DNA of 64,000 bases from Humulus lupulus (Eukaryota > Streptophyta > Magnoliopsida > Rosales > Cannabaceae): NCBI RefSeq assembly GCF_963169125.1, contig NC_084795.1, positions 192,422,214 through 192,486,213 on the forward strand, read 5' to 3'. The notes beneath the pieces were generated by a model. It saw nothing but the letters and a program-made list of their open reading frames with translations, did not search any database and was not told the origin of the DNA. Of this stretch, positions 54,801 through 64,000 are shown one piece after another. Within the stretch, counting starts at the first letter, position 1. Each line of letters starts with the position of its first letter. The translations under genes and the position numbers were made by a program.

Positions 54801-57800
54801 CGGCCCTCACTGGGTCTAACGGCCTCCTCTTTTGGCGAACTGGAGTTGCAGATGGGTCTATGTTGAGTGCGTGGCATGCAACATTAGGTTTAATCCCCGT
54901 CATATCAGCGTGGCACCATGCCAGGATATCCTGATTATTCTTCACAATGGCCACGATCTTTTCTCGAATGGCTGATGGAAGGTTTTTCCCCACCTGAATG
55001 ACTTTGGTGGGATCTTCCGAGTTGAGGATCACCCCTTCGACTTCCTCCATCGGTTCTATCGCTTTCTCGATCCCCACTCTAGGGTCGAGTTCGTCAAAGC
55101 ATGCCCCTTGAGCACCCCTAGTTTCTGGTAATTCCTCCGCCAAAGGTACGGCAGCAACCGTCTCCTGGACCGTGTAGACGGATCGGACGGAGACGTTATA
55201 ACAGCTTCGTGCACTTCGCTGGTCTCCTCGGAGGGTGCCGATACGCCCATCGTCGCATGGAAACTTTAAGCATAAGTGGCGAATCGAGGTTATGGCCCCA
55301 CAATCTATTAGGACCGGTCGGCCTAGGATGGCATTATACGCCGTGGGGAAGTCGACCACCACGAATGTGCAGTGCTTGATGGCACAAGCGTCACTTTCTC
55401 CTCTGAGGGTGACTGGAAGTTGAATTTTGCCTAATGGCATGAGTGCATCCCCATTGAACCCTTGAAGCTGGATGGGGCATGGGGTCAGGTCTGTCTCGGT
55501 TAATCCGATCGCGTGGAAGGCAGCTTTGAAGAGGATGTTTACGGAGCTTCCGTTATCGACCAAGATCCGTGAGACCTTCTTATTGGAAATCTGGGCTTCC
55601 ACCACGAGGGGATCGTTGTGGGGGAAGTGCACATGTCGGGCGTCGTCTTCCGTGAAGGTGATGGGAAGATCCATCATTCGGGGACGCTGTGCAGGTGACT
55701 GAACCAGGGCGCACATCTCCCCGGTGTGTTCTAACTCCCTCAAGTACCTTTTCTGGGAGTTGCGTGTGCTTCCGGCAAGGTGCGGTCCTCCGGAAATGGT
55801 GGCTACGTGTCCGTCAACGGGTGGCGGAGCTAGGCCGGGCAGATATGGGTTGCCGGGTCCTGGAGCCAACAAGGCAATGGGTGCCGGAGAGGTTGGAGCA
55901 GGGAGCGCTGGGAACTGAGACCCAGGAGCTTGGGGGAGACCGGCTCCAGGAGCGCTAGCGGTCCCCCTCTGTCCCGGGGAATATACAGCTCCGTGAACTA
56001 CTCCCTGTCCGGGATAGATTATGGGTATCCTCACCCATTGACCGAGGTGTCCTGCTCTTGCTAGGGACTCGATCTCATCCTTCAGCTGAAGACATTCGTT
56101 TGTGGTGTGCCCCACGTCTCCGTGGAACTCACACCTCTTATTGGAGTCTCGCGGACGCCTTCCTCCGTGAGACACTTTCGGGGGTTTCCTGTAGTTGACC
56201 ATATTACAGGTCGCCCGATAGACATTCTCTCGTGAATCTATCAAACTGGTGTACTCCGTGAACTTGGGTTCATAGTCCTTCCGCGGTTTCTTTGAATGGT
56301 CTCCCCGGTTGGAGTTTCTTCCGCCTCGTTTATTCCGCGATTGGCTCAGATTTCGTTCTGGGCCTTCCGCTTGCGGCTGCGGCGGGCCAGGAGAAATACT
56401 ACATTCGGTTTGTACAGCTCTGTACCCAGAGAAATGGGTTTGACTCGGCGTTTGAGTAGACGCGGAAGGCCCATACACGCTTGGAGTGAACTGGGCTCCT
56501 GGAAGCGTGAGGGCTGGTGCGGGAGCTTGCGGATCAAAGCTCGGCCCAGTCACGGAAGGTGTCGGAGCTGGAGGAACTCGAAAGGCATGTTGGTAGGCAT
56601 CCTCAAGGTTGATGATTCCCTGAGCTTTTGACATGAATTCGGACAGGGTTTCTGCCCGTCTCCTTTGCATTTCCCCCCACAGTAGGGAGCCGACGGTAAG
56701 CCCCGATTGAAGGGTGATCAGCTTCATATCATCGCTGACCTTGGTCTTAGCAGCAGCTTCCATCATTCTTTGAATGAAAGCTTTGAGGTTCTCATTGGGT
56801 AGCTGCTTGATGTTGGTTAAGGAACCAACCTCCATGTCGTGGTCACGGGCAGCAATGAACTGCCTCCTGAATGCGGACTGTAGCTCCTTCCAACTGTAGA
56901 TTGATCCGGGAGCTAATCTTTTCCACCAGTCCTCCGCGGACTTGGTAAGGGTGAGTGAGAAGCACATGCATTTGGCATCCTCACTGACGCGCGCCACTTG
57001 CATCATTTTGTTATATTTAGCTAGATGGGTGCGCGGGTCTGTCCTCCCCTCATACAATTCTATGTGAGGCATTTTGAAATTCTCCGGGAGGGGCGTTTTC
57101 GCGATCCTCCGAATACATGGTTCCGGGTCTTCCTCCTCAGAGTCTGACAGGGCCCCACTTTGCTTCTGGACCAGCTTGGTCAAGGCAGCGATCTGTTCCT
57201 CGAGCCTCTTTGTATCGCTCTCCGGGAGGTCACGTCCCCGGAGCTTGTCATTGAGATGATTTCGCAGGTCATCTCCGCGAGGTCGGGCCTTTTCTCCTTT
57301 GGCCTATTCATACTTGGCCTCCAACCTTCTTCTTAGGTCCACCGTGGACCAGCTATCTTCGGAGTGCGTGTCCGCAGCCCGACCGTCCTGGTTGACGGAA
57401 TCACTGGGGCGGTTGTTCCTTCCCCAAGGCCTGGGTGCCTTAGCACCGGGCCCTTTAGGCACAGAGTGCCCCCTTGGGGCTGAAGGACGTCTGGGCTTAG
57501 GAGCGCCAGAGACCTTCTGCGCGCGGGGGGGGGGGGGGCAGTCGGCCTGGTGATTCATGCCTTTAGGAGGTGCAGGGGCGTTAGTGCGCACAGGCTCCCC
57601 AACTTTTTCTTTGCCCTTGTTAGGGGCGGCTTTGGATGGTTTAGCAGCGGATGGATCCGACATGGGGGCATCAGCACCACCTAGAACAGAGGCATCCTCG
57701 TCCGAGTTGCCTAGATCTCCGAACTTGCTTTGGAGGCGCTCCATCATGCGTTGCATTTTTTCGGAGACGCGCTCCTGCTCAGCAAGCTTAGCCTTAGTGA

Positions 57801-58053
57801 CCGCCAGTTCTTCGACTACTTGGACCAGTTCTGGATCCTTCTCGTAGTAGCAGCCGTCTTTGTAGTAACCGTCTTGGACATACTCTTCTTCGTCTTCTAA
57901 GTATGTCGTATCTTCAGTACTGACCCGATCCTGGCGGGATGTCGGGTCTTCACCTTGGTAGTCCGAGGGTTCATTTTGTACCGCGTCTTCCATCATAGTA
58001 TCGGGGTTGACCCTAGCATTTTTGTCAACCGTGGATTTTCTCGTAGTCACCAT
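51832..58053 (-). pseudogene. Element C gag-pol polyprotein, one frame with three stop codons
   Basis: 2073 codons from MVTTRKSTVDKN (58053) to RRYYQ (51832) with no frameshift, broken only by TAG 57304-57306, TAG 53221-53223 and TGA 52048-52050. Approximate residues: acidic, coiled-coil and Pro-rich gag N-terminus 1-250; gag core 325-480; zinc-knuckle-like [14 protein letters not shown] 641-654; protease [13 protein letters not shown] near 830; RT 1100-1290 with YVDDMLVKS near 1224; RNase H 1360-1460; archaeal-type RNase H 1505-1590 ([18 protein letters not shown]); integrase from 1660 (HHCC finger, DYFTKWAEAEP, IVSDNGKQFDS, QANGQVEAVNK); C-terminal GPNWEGPYEV. The first RNase H has LTNHPLR where B has TDQPLR, so an Asp is lost. 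Two RNase H domains place it in the Tat lineage. Confidence 0.9.
57525..57538. repeat. G14 homopolymer inside element C gag
   Basis: Fourteen G on plus, encoding a run of Pro in gag on minus. The frame stays open through it. Such a run is prone to slippage and assembly error. Confidence 0.85.
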
Positions 58054-58119
58054 CTTTTTAGCATGGAGTGAATACAAAAAACGTACACAGAAAAAGAGCT
58101 GACTAAAAACTTCCTACAG

Positions 58120-58140
58120 CTCTCAATGAAAGCACCAAAA
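58120..58140 (-). other. Primer-binding site of element C
   Basis: The minus strand reads TTTTGGTGCTTTCATTGAGA directly after the 5' LTR, the same site as in element B. Confidence 0.65.
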
Positions 58141-59028
58141 TGTTTACTGAGTTTTTCGGAAACGGATACGAACGGAATAATAAAAAGATAAGAACTATAG
58201 AAGTGCAGAAATGTAAATAAACAAACAGTGTTTTTACATGGTTCAGGCGTTAACAAGCCCTAGTCCACGAGTCGATGTTATTATACTTGTAGAGAATTAC
58301 AGTTAAACAGCTGGTGTACAAGAACCTCACAACCTCACAGTGTTTCTCTCGGGTTCTCTTGGAGAAGATGAAGCTAGAGAGATTTTAGCAGAGTTCTTGC
58401 TATGTGATTTGTTGGCCGTCCCTCCTATCGTAAAATGAGGGGGTCTTTATAGCTAGGGTTTTTTATTAGGGTTTTACTCTGTCCCCTTAGTCTTAATTAC
58501 ACCAGCCATAAATAGGGGATACAATTACTGTAGTAGCATGGCTACCAGACTGTACGCAGGTATAATTACATGAAAGTATGGGAAATAGCAAAAGGCAGCC
58601 GTCACTTCCAGGCAGTTAGCGGAACAGTAGGCGAAAAGGTACCCTTAGGCGTGCTGGGATGTGTGCGGCCTTGACCTGTCAGGCGTGTTAGGCGGGATCC
58701 TGTGTCAGGTGAATATCATCCCAACTATGCCTCCTCCGTGACTCGACCACTAGGTCTTCTTCCGTGCGAAGCACGGAACCGTATCTGCGAAGATAACCTG
58801 AAGAGCTTCTCCTGGAAGGACCTTCCCCGAAGGATATCCCTTCGGGAGTCCGGGAGAATCGACGAACTTCCGGGTTACGACTACTTGAAAGCGTGTGCTA
58901 GGCACTGAACGGGAGAGGCGAAGCCTTCCTGTCCATCCGCGACCCCTGGTCACCCTCCGCGAAGGACTGTGACAATTTTTCTTCCCGAAGGCTATCCATC
59001 TAAACGCTATCCGAAAATCTGGATAACA
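58141..59028 (-). repeat. 5' LTR of element C (888 bp)
   Basis: On plus TGTTTACTGAG...CTGGATAACA. Homologous to solo LTR M and the truncated 3' LTR. The minus-strand TATA box CTATAAAGACCCC lies near 58445. Confidence 0.9.
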
Positions 59029-59714
59029 GTTTAATTCTAGACTTGGGAAGTTAATAACATGGGAAGGTGATCACTCCTTTCTTTTTAGGTGGTTCGAAGG
59101 TTAAAATCCCTCTAGTCCACCAGTCGATATTATTGATATCTCTTGACTATTTCTTACAGAGTGTTTCTTTGCAACAATATCTCCAACCCCTTGCAATGCC
59201 CAGGGTCTTGGTATTTATAGGGAGAGGATACCTGGGTTGGCAAGGGGGTCATCCCGTGACTTCTTTTCCCTTCACGTCATCTCTGTGACACTGATGATTA
59301 ATTCCTAAAACCTGACAGTGATGTGTGGTCTAATCAATAGGTAAGGAGGGATAATGGGCCACATGGCCCAAACCAGTCGTGGGATGTCTGAATACGTACG
59401 TTTATACTGCGTGCCCGAGAATTCAGGAATGGAAGACACGTGATGTCTGATATATACACGTTTACATTGCGTGGTTGTCTTTACAAGGGTTCGGATGTCA
59501 GACCTATGCCGCATCACAAGCTTGATGTAGCGCCAGCTCGTGATATCCATACCGTTGACCCGCTACCTTCGAGTGAACTGCTAACTCTCTAATCAGCTCG
59601 GGCTGGTCAGGTGGAAACCCGTAATAACATCTCCGGGTGGACGATTTACACGTGGCGGATCGAATTAGGCCCTTTTCCAGCTCGCCGATGGCTCGCGGAT
59701 ATTTAGGACGTACA
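59029..59714 (-). repeat. 3' LTR of element E (left end lost to element C)
   Basis: Diverged homologue of the B LTR with the same end GGACGTACA, followed by TTTGCCCCCCAA, the polypurine tract complement. Confidence 0.8.
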
Positions 59715-59990
59715 TTTGCCCCCCAAACCCCTGCTCGTGATCCATGACGTCATCTGCGACCTTCACAGCGGGGACTTTTGAGTTTCCTTTTTGACTCTCC
59801 ATGTCTTGTCCACTGCGCAGGTATCAGACACGTGGAAAGCCGTGGTTGGCGACTGTCCGGCTTCTGAGAATTGCATTAAATGGCCTAGCCTATCTTCGGT
59901 CATCGTTTCGCCTCTCGAGTTATGACCCTCATATATCGCATTAATGCGATCGAACGGTCCTCGTTCTTTTACCTCTTACGTATATATAAG

Positions 59991-60000
59991 GTTGGCCACC
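59991..60000 (+). promoter_or_regulatory. TATA box of the element E antisense gene
   Basis: TATATATAAG, preceded by TACG and a GGCCTAGCCTAT block as in B at 6926-7030. It is about 730 bp upstream of the ORF start. Confidence 0.55.
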
Positions 60001-60730
60001 TTCCGCATTATCCACCCTTTATTTGAAATTGTTTCCTCATCTTCTTTCCTCTTTATCCTCAGAAGTCTTTCTTCTTCCGGTTATCATCCCAAAGATCCCT
60101 ACGCTCTTGCCATAAGAGTTTCTGCACCAGTTCAGCTTTAAAGACTCCACTAGGATTCCGATTCCTACACTTTTTACGGCTTCCATACGGAAAATACACT
60201 GTAAGTCCTTTGCCTGTTGCATGCTTTGATCTTTCTATTTTTTTGTTAGGTAAGCCTCTTTCTTAGTCGCACACTGTAGGTTGTTTTTGGCTGATTTTTG
60301 GTGCATAGGTTTTGATCCTAGGTATGTCGACTATATGAGAATATGTCTAGGAACTTGTCGTATAGGACAAAATAATTTATGGGTAACTTTTCTGGGTAGC
60401 TTTATGGAATGCCTGTTTGGAGAGGGGAAGGCGATAGGTTTCTGGGGTGCAAAACCGAGTAGCTTAGGGGTCACGCCTCCTAGGCAGTTTTGCTTTATGA
60501 AACTTTCCCTCCAAGGCAAGCATTATCCTAACCCTCTTGACACAGATCCCGAGAAATCGGGGATCCGTTGGAAACACGGGTGTGTGATCATGGCATCGCG
60601 TGGCCTCACGCACCGCGAGCTGAGATTACCTCAGCCCGTGTGCGAAAATTACTTCTCGCGCTAGATTCCATTTTCTATTTTTAGGTCGCCTTTTTAAACT
60701 TTCTTCATGTTTGTTCGTTAGGCGACCAGA

Positions 60731-61557
60731 TGGGGCCCAGGAAGAACATACCTAAAAAGAGTGCTGTCGATTCATCATCCCAGTAGGCTAGCAAGGGGAA
60801 AGAGATAGTCGCGAAATCTCCAATCCCCCACTTCGGTCCCACAGTGGAGAAAGAGGTCGAGGTGGGACCTGATGCCTTCTTCGAGGCAGAGAGGATAGTC
60901 TCGAAGATTACGACCCAAGGGAGGGTCAACAAGATCCTACTGTCCCATAACATCGAAATTGGGACAGGCGCTCTTGTTGCCCGACCTCCCCTTGAGGGCG
61001 AGAGGAGCTGCATGCCCCTCGACGAGGAGTTCGCGGCCTGGAGCGATGAACACTTCTAGGCTGGGGCCTTCCTACCTTTGGACCAGTACTTCATGGCCTT
61101 CCTCCCTTCCAACTTCCCCTAACTCCTACCGTCTGCTAGCGGGGCTGAGGGACCTCTTCCTGAAGCATGAGTGGGAGGTCCCTGCACTAGCAGACATCCT
61201 TTATTTCTTCTGCCTTAAAGCCAGCCCGGATCAACGGGGGCGAGGCGACAGGTTCTACAACCTGACCCGTTTTCCAATTCTCCTGCAGTCATCGAGCTGC
61301 CCACCCACCCCAACGACTTCAAGGACCAGTTCTTTATGTTGACGGGGTTTCGCAACTGCGATCACCACTATTCAACTGTCCTTGTAAGTTTCTTCTATCC
61401 TCAGCTCGCAAAATCGCCATGTTTGCTTTATTTCTTTTCATGTGTATTGACTTGAATACCATCGTGCAACCATTTTTGTGAGGACGGCCAAATCGGTGAC
61501 CCTCAGGGGTCAATATGAGACCTTGGCGGGGCTCCCACCAAGTGAAAAAGACTACCG
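60731..61557 (+). pseudogene. Element E antisense gene, first exon(s), truncated
   Basis: Starts MGPRKN at 60731 and parallels B: HFGPTVEKEVEVGPDAFFEA, GRVNKILLSHNIE, ALVARPPLEGE, AAWSDEHF, then LRDLFLKHEWEVPALADILY and NLTRFP. Breaks: TAG 60784-60786 where B has Gln, TAG 61057-61059 where B has Lys, and shifts near 61115 and 61290. Donor GTAAGT at 61384; the next acceptor reads TGCAA instead of B's TGCAG. Ends where G begins. Nonfunctional. Confidence 0.62.
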
Positions 61558-62105
61558 TGTAACGACCCGAATTTGCTAATAGGGCTTAGGGCCTTGATTA
61601 GCGTGCCTGGAAGGCAATAAATGATCTAATATGTTAATATGTGAATTTATGTGAGTATGTGATAGAGATGCATGTTTAGTTGAGTTAAATGTGCATGTGG
61701 GCCCCGCTTGGATATTAGGGGTATGTTTGTGATTTTAGCCCATTGAGGGCGTAAATGTGATAAATATGATATGCATGTGATATATTTTTGTGTAGCACGA
61801 TCCGAGACAGTCCTGGGGAGCGGTTAGCTAGAAATTCACAACGGGGTTGAGAATCCGACTCAGGGCGAGTCGAGGGGTACTTTGGGTATTAGATGTATTA
61901 TGGGGTTATCGGGTTATGGAAATAAATATTTGGAGATATATTTGAAGATAGAATTTCTAGGAGGGAATAATGGGGAAATTTAGGATTTTGCCCACGGGGA
62001 CGTTTTGGTACCCCGAGCCTTGAGGTAACCGTAAAGCTTATGTTAAATAAAAAAAAGTTTAGGAAGCTTTTGGAGACTTAGAAACTGACATTCACTTTCC
62101 CTTCC
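61558..62105 (+). repeat. Element G LTR fragment
   Basis: Aligns with the start of the H LTR on minus (GGGCCTTGATTAGCRTGCCTGGA, AGGGGTA, TTTTAGCCC, GAGACRGTCCT). Joins pol sequence near 62105. Confidence 0.72.
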
Positions 62106-62107
62106 TA

Positions 62108-64000
62108 GCTGAAGTTATATGATAAGTTCAGTAAATGTGAGTTCTGGTTACCATAAGTTACATTTCTGGGCCATATTGTTAGTAAAGAGGGGATTTTGGT
62201 TGACCCGAGTAAGATTGAGGCGGTAAGAGATTGGCCTAGATTGAGCAATGTTCCTGAAGTGAGAAGCTTTTTCAGCTTAGCGGGGAACTATCAGCGCTTT
62301 GTTGAGGGGTTCACCAGAATAGCTACGCCATTGACAGAACTGACAAAGAAGAAGACAAGGTATGTTTGGACGGACAGATGTGAGAACAGTTTCAAGGAGT
62401 TGAAGCGGCGATTGGTCACCGTGCCAGTGTTAAGCTTGCCGACAGATAATGAAAAGTTTGTGGTTTGTTGTGATGCATCCAGACAGGGTTTGGGGTGCGT
62501 GTTGATGCAAGCTGGTAAGGTGATAGACTATGCATCGAGATAGTTAAAGGAGTATGAGCAAAGGTATCCCACGCATGATTTGGAGTTGACTGCGGTGGTG
62601 TTCGCACTTAAGAATTGGAGACATTATCTTTATGGTGAGAAGTGCGAGATATACACCGACCATAAGATTCTAAAATATTTCTTTACTTAGAAGGACCTGA
62701 ATATGCGCCAGAGGCGGTGGCTGGAATTGGTTAAGGATTATGATTGTGATATCCTATACCATCCTGGGAAGGCTAATGTGGTGGCTGATGCATTGAGTCG
62801 GAAAGGCCCAGGACAGTTGTTTAGTTCGAGACAGATATCTGATAAGCTAGTTGAGGAGATGACCAGAGCATGTATAGAGTTGGTGGTTGGTCAGTTGGCC
62901 AACATCACTCTTCAGTCTACACTCCTTGAGAGGATCGAGGAGGTGCAGGGAAAAGATTCCCAGTTCAGAGGTCATAGAGAGAATGTCTTAGTCGGAGCGA
63001 CTAAGGACTTTTCTATTTCAGAGATGGGATTACTGAAGTACAAGGGTCGGATCTGTGTTCCGATGGATTCTGGTATCCGACGGGAGATCTTAGATGAATT
63101 GCATACCACTCCCTATTCCTTGCACCCGAGTACAACGATAATGTACCAGGATTTGAGAGCTTTGTATTGGTGGTCAGGCATGAAGAGGGATGTGGTGGAT
63201 TATGTGGCCAAATGCTTAACTTGTCAGCAAATTAAGGCTGAGCATCAGAGGCCTGCGGGGTTGCTGCAGCCTCTGGGGATCCCAGAATGGAAGTGGGAAG
63301 ATATCACTATGGACTTTGTGGTTGGTTTGCTGAGGACCGTGGGACAGCATGACTCGGTGTGGGAGATTATGGATAGGTATACCAAGTTTGCCCACTTTTT
63401 GCCTGTTAGGACAACTTATACTGTGGAGCAGTATGCTGAGTTGTATGTGAAGGAGATTGTTCGACTTCATGGGGCCCCGAGGTCGATAGTATTCGACAGA
63501 GACCCCACCTACACTTCCAAGTTTTGGGAGAGCCTGCAAAAGGCTATGGGCACGCAGTTACGGTTTAGTACCGCTTATCATCCTCAGACAGATGGACAGT
63601 CTGAGAGGATGATTCAGATATTGGAGGACATGTTGCGAGCCTCTGTGCTAGATTTTGGGGGATCTTGGAGTAAGTATCTCCCTATGATCGAGTTCTCGTA
63701 CAACAACAGTTATCAGGCGACCATCAGAGTGGCTCCGTACGAGATGCTTTATGGAAGGAAGTGTAGATCACTTGTTCATTGGGATGAGATAGGTGAGAGG
63801 AGATATCTGGGTCCAGAGATGGTTCAGAGGACTAATGAGGCAATTGAGAAGATTAGAGCGTGAATGCTCGCCTCCCAGAGTCGTCAAAAGAGCTATTCAG
63901 ACGTGGAACGCAGGGGCGTGGAATTTTAGGTTTGTGATCATGTGTTTCTTAGGATTTCACATTTGAGGGGAGTGAAATGGTTTGGTGTTCGGGGCAAGTT
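62108..64000 (+). pseudogene. Element G pol: end of RT, RNase H, integrase (runs off window)
   Basis: One frame throughout. End of RT ([30 protein letters not shown]), RNase H ([42 protein letters not shown]), linker NVVADALSRK, integrase finger (HPSTTIMYQDLRALYWW, CLTCQQIK) and core (WEDITMDFVVGL, IVFDRDPTYTSKFW, QTDGQSERMIQ). Stops: TAA 62154-62156, TAG 62541-62543, TAG 62688-62690, TGA 63861-63863 and TAG 63927-63929. Four fit C-to-T at Gln or Arg codons; the last does not. No frameshift is seen, so decay was mainly by point mutation after the internal deletion. Confidence 0.85.

Larger units (their letters stand above)
44026..59028 (-). mobile_element. Element C: large Tat-type retrotransposon with antisense gene, 3' LTR truncated
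   Basis: Minus-strand order: 5' LTR (58141-59028), primer site, one-frame gag-pol (58053-51832), internal polypurine-like tract, tandem repeats, antisense gene (plus, 45796-50419, itself interrupted by solo LTR M), polypurine tract, 3' LTR (44026-44570, missing about 345 bp on its left). It is inserted in the LTR of element E, whose remainder starts at 59029. The coding region is far better preserved than in B. Confidence 0.88.
59029..61557 (-). mobile_element. Element E: 3' end of a B-like Tat element
   Basis: 3' LTR remainder (59029-59714), polypurine tract, conserved promoter block, and the first part of the antisense gene (plus). It is the host of element C on its left and is cut by element G's LTR at 61558. 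GGTGGTTCGAAGGTTAAAAT and GGGCCACATGGCCC regions align with B's LTR. Confidence 0.8.
61558..64000 (+). mobile_element. Element G: truncated Tekay/Del-type chromovirus
   Basis: Begins with an LTR start (TGTAACGACCCGAATTTGC) related to H's LTR. At about 62105 it jumps to the end of the RT domain, so gag, protease and most of RT are deleted. Pol then continues to the window end. It is the only source of recognisable chromovirus enzymes of this type in the window, but is itself broken. Confidence 0.8.

Noticed and set aside
57304..57306. Programmed TAG readthrough in gag of element C
   Set aside because: Other stops in the same frame and in other elements show the same one-step decay pattern, so mutation is the simpler reading.
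1..64000. tRNA, rRNA or organelle-derived DNA
   Set aside because: No cloverleaf-type sequence, rRNA core or organelle gene was recognised by eye; a covariance-model scan would be needed to exclude small RNAs.

Overview
The window is repeat-dominated nuclear DNA of a flowering plant, most likely a eudicot. No species can be named from the sequence alone. The evidence is AT-rich intergenic DNA, Tat-type and chromovirus Ty3/gypsy retrotransposons, Copia solo LTRs, a CACTA end, inverted-repeat (MITE/foldback) elements, and one host gene with plant splice sites.

Host gene. A strictosidine-synthase-like (SSL) gene lies on the minus strand from 23575 down to 2945. It has three exons (23289-23575, 4005-4271, 2945-3536) joined by consensus GT/AG sites in matching phase, and encodes about 381 residues. 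Intron 2 is 468 bp. Intron 1 is about 19.0 kb and holds a complete 12.6-kb Tat retrotransposon (element B, 6009-18573, target duplication GTTAT). B sits inside one arm of a foldback element, and three further inverted-repeat elements follow.

Region by region. 1-2477 is the 3' end of a plus-strand Tat element (A), which abuts a CACTA terminus (2483-2774) just past the SSL gene. 24536-35216 is a chromovirus-type LTR (I) split by H (25539-34702, duplication GGTAA). H is a young element with 2.4-kb LTRs and a 4.3-kb interior without long ORFs (LARD-like). 35472-41601 is a mosaic of a Tat-like 3' end (F), chromovirus remnants (J) and two Copia LTRs in opposite orientation (K, L). 41602-44025 is a deletion-fused gag/protease piece (D). 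44026-59028 is a large Tat element (C) whose gag-pol stays in one frame with three stop codons. C has a solo LTR (M) in its antisense gene. 59029-61557 is the 3' end of a B-like element (E), and 61558-64000 is a truncated chromovirus (G) running off the window.

Shared design. The Tat elements carry gag, protease, reverse transcriptase, RNase H, a second archaeal-type RNase H and integrase on one strand. A spliced gene lies on the opposite strand, between pol and the 3' LTR, with its own TATA box. Four copies of this antisense gene (A, B, C, E) are visible. B and C also have tandem repeats and a second polypurine tract between pol and the antisense gene. Most stop codons in the element ORFs fit C-to-T change at Gln, Arg or Trp codons, as expected in methylated, silenced repeats.
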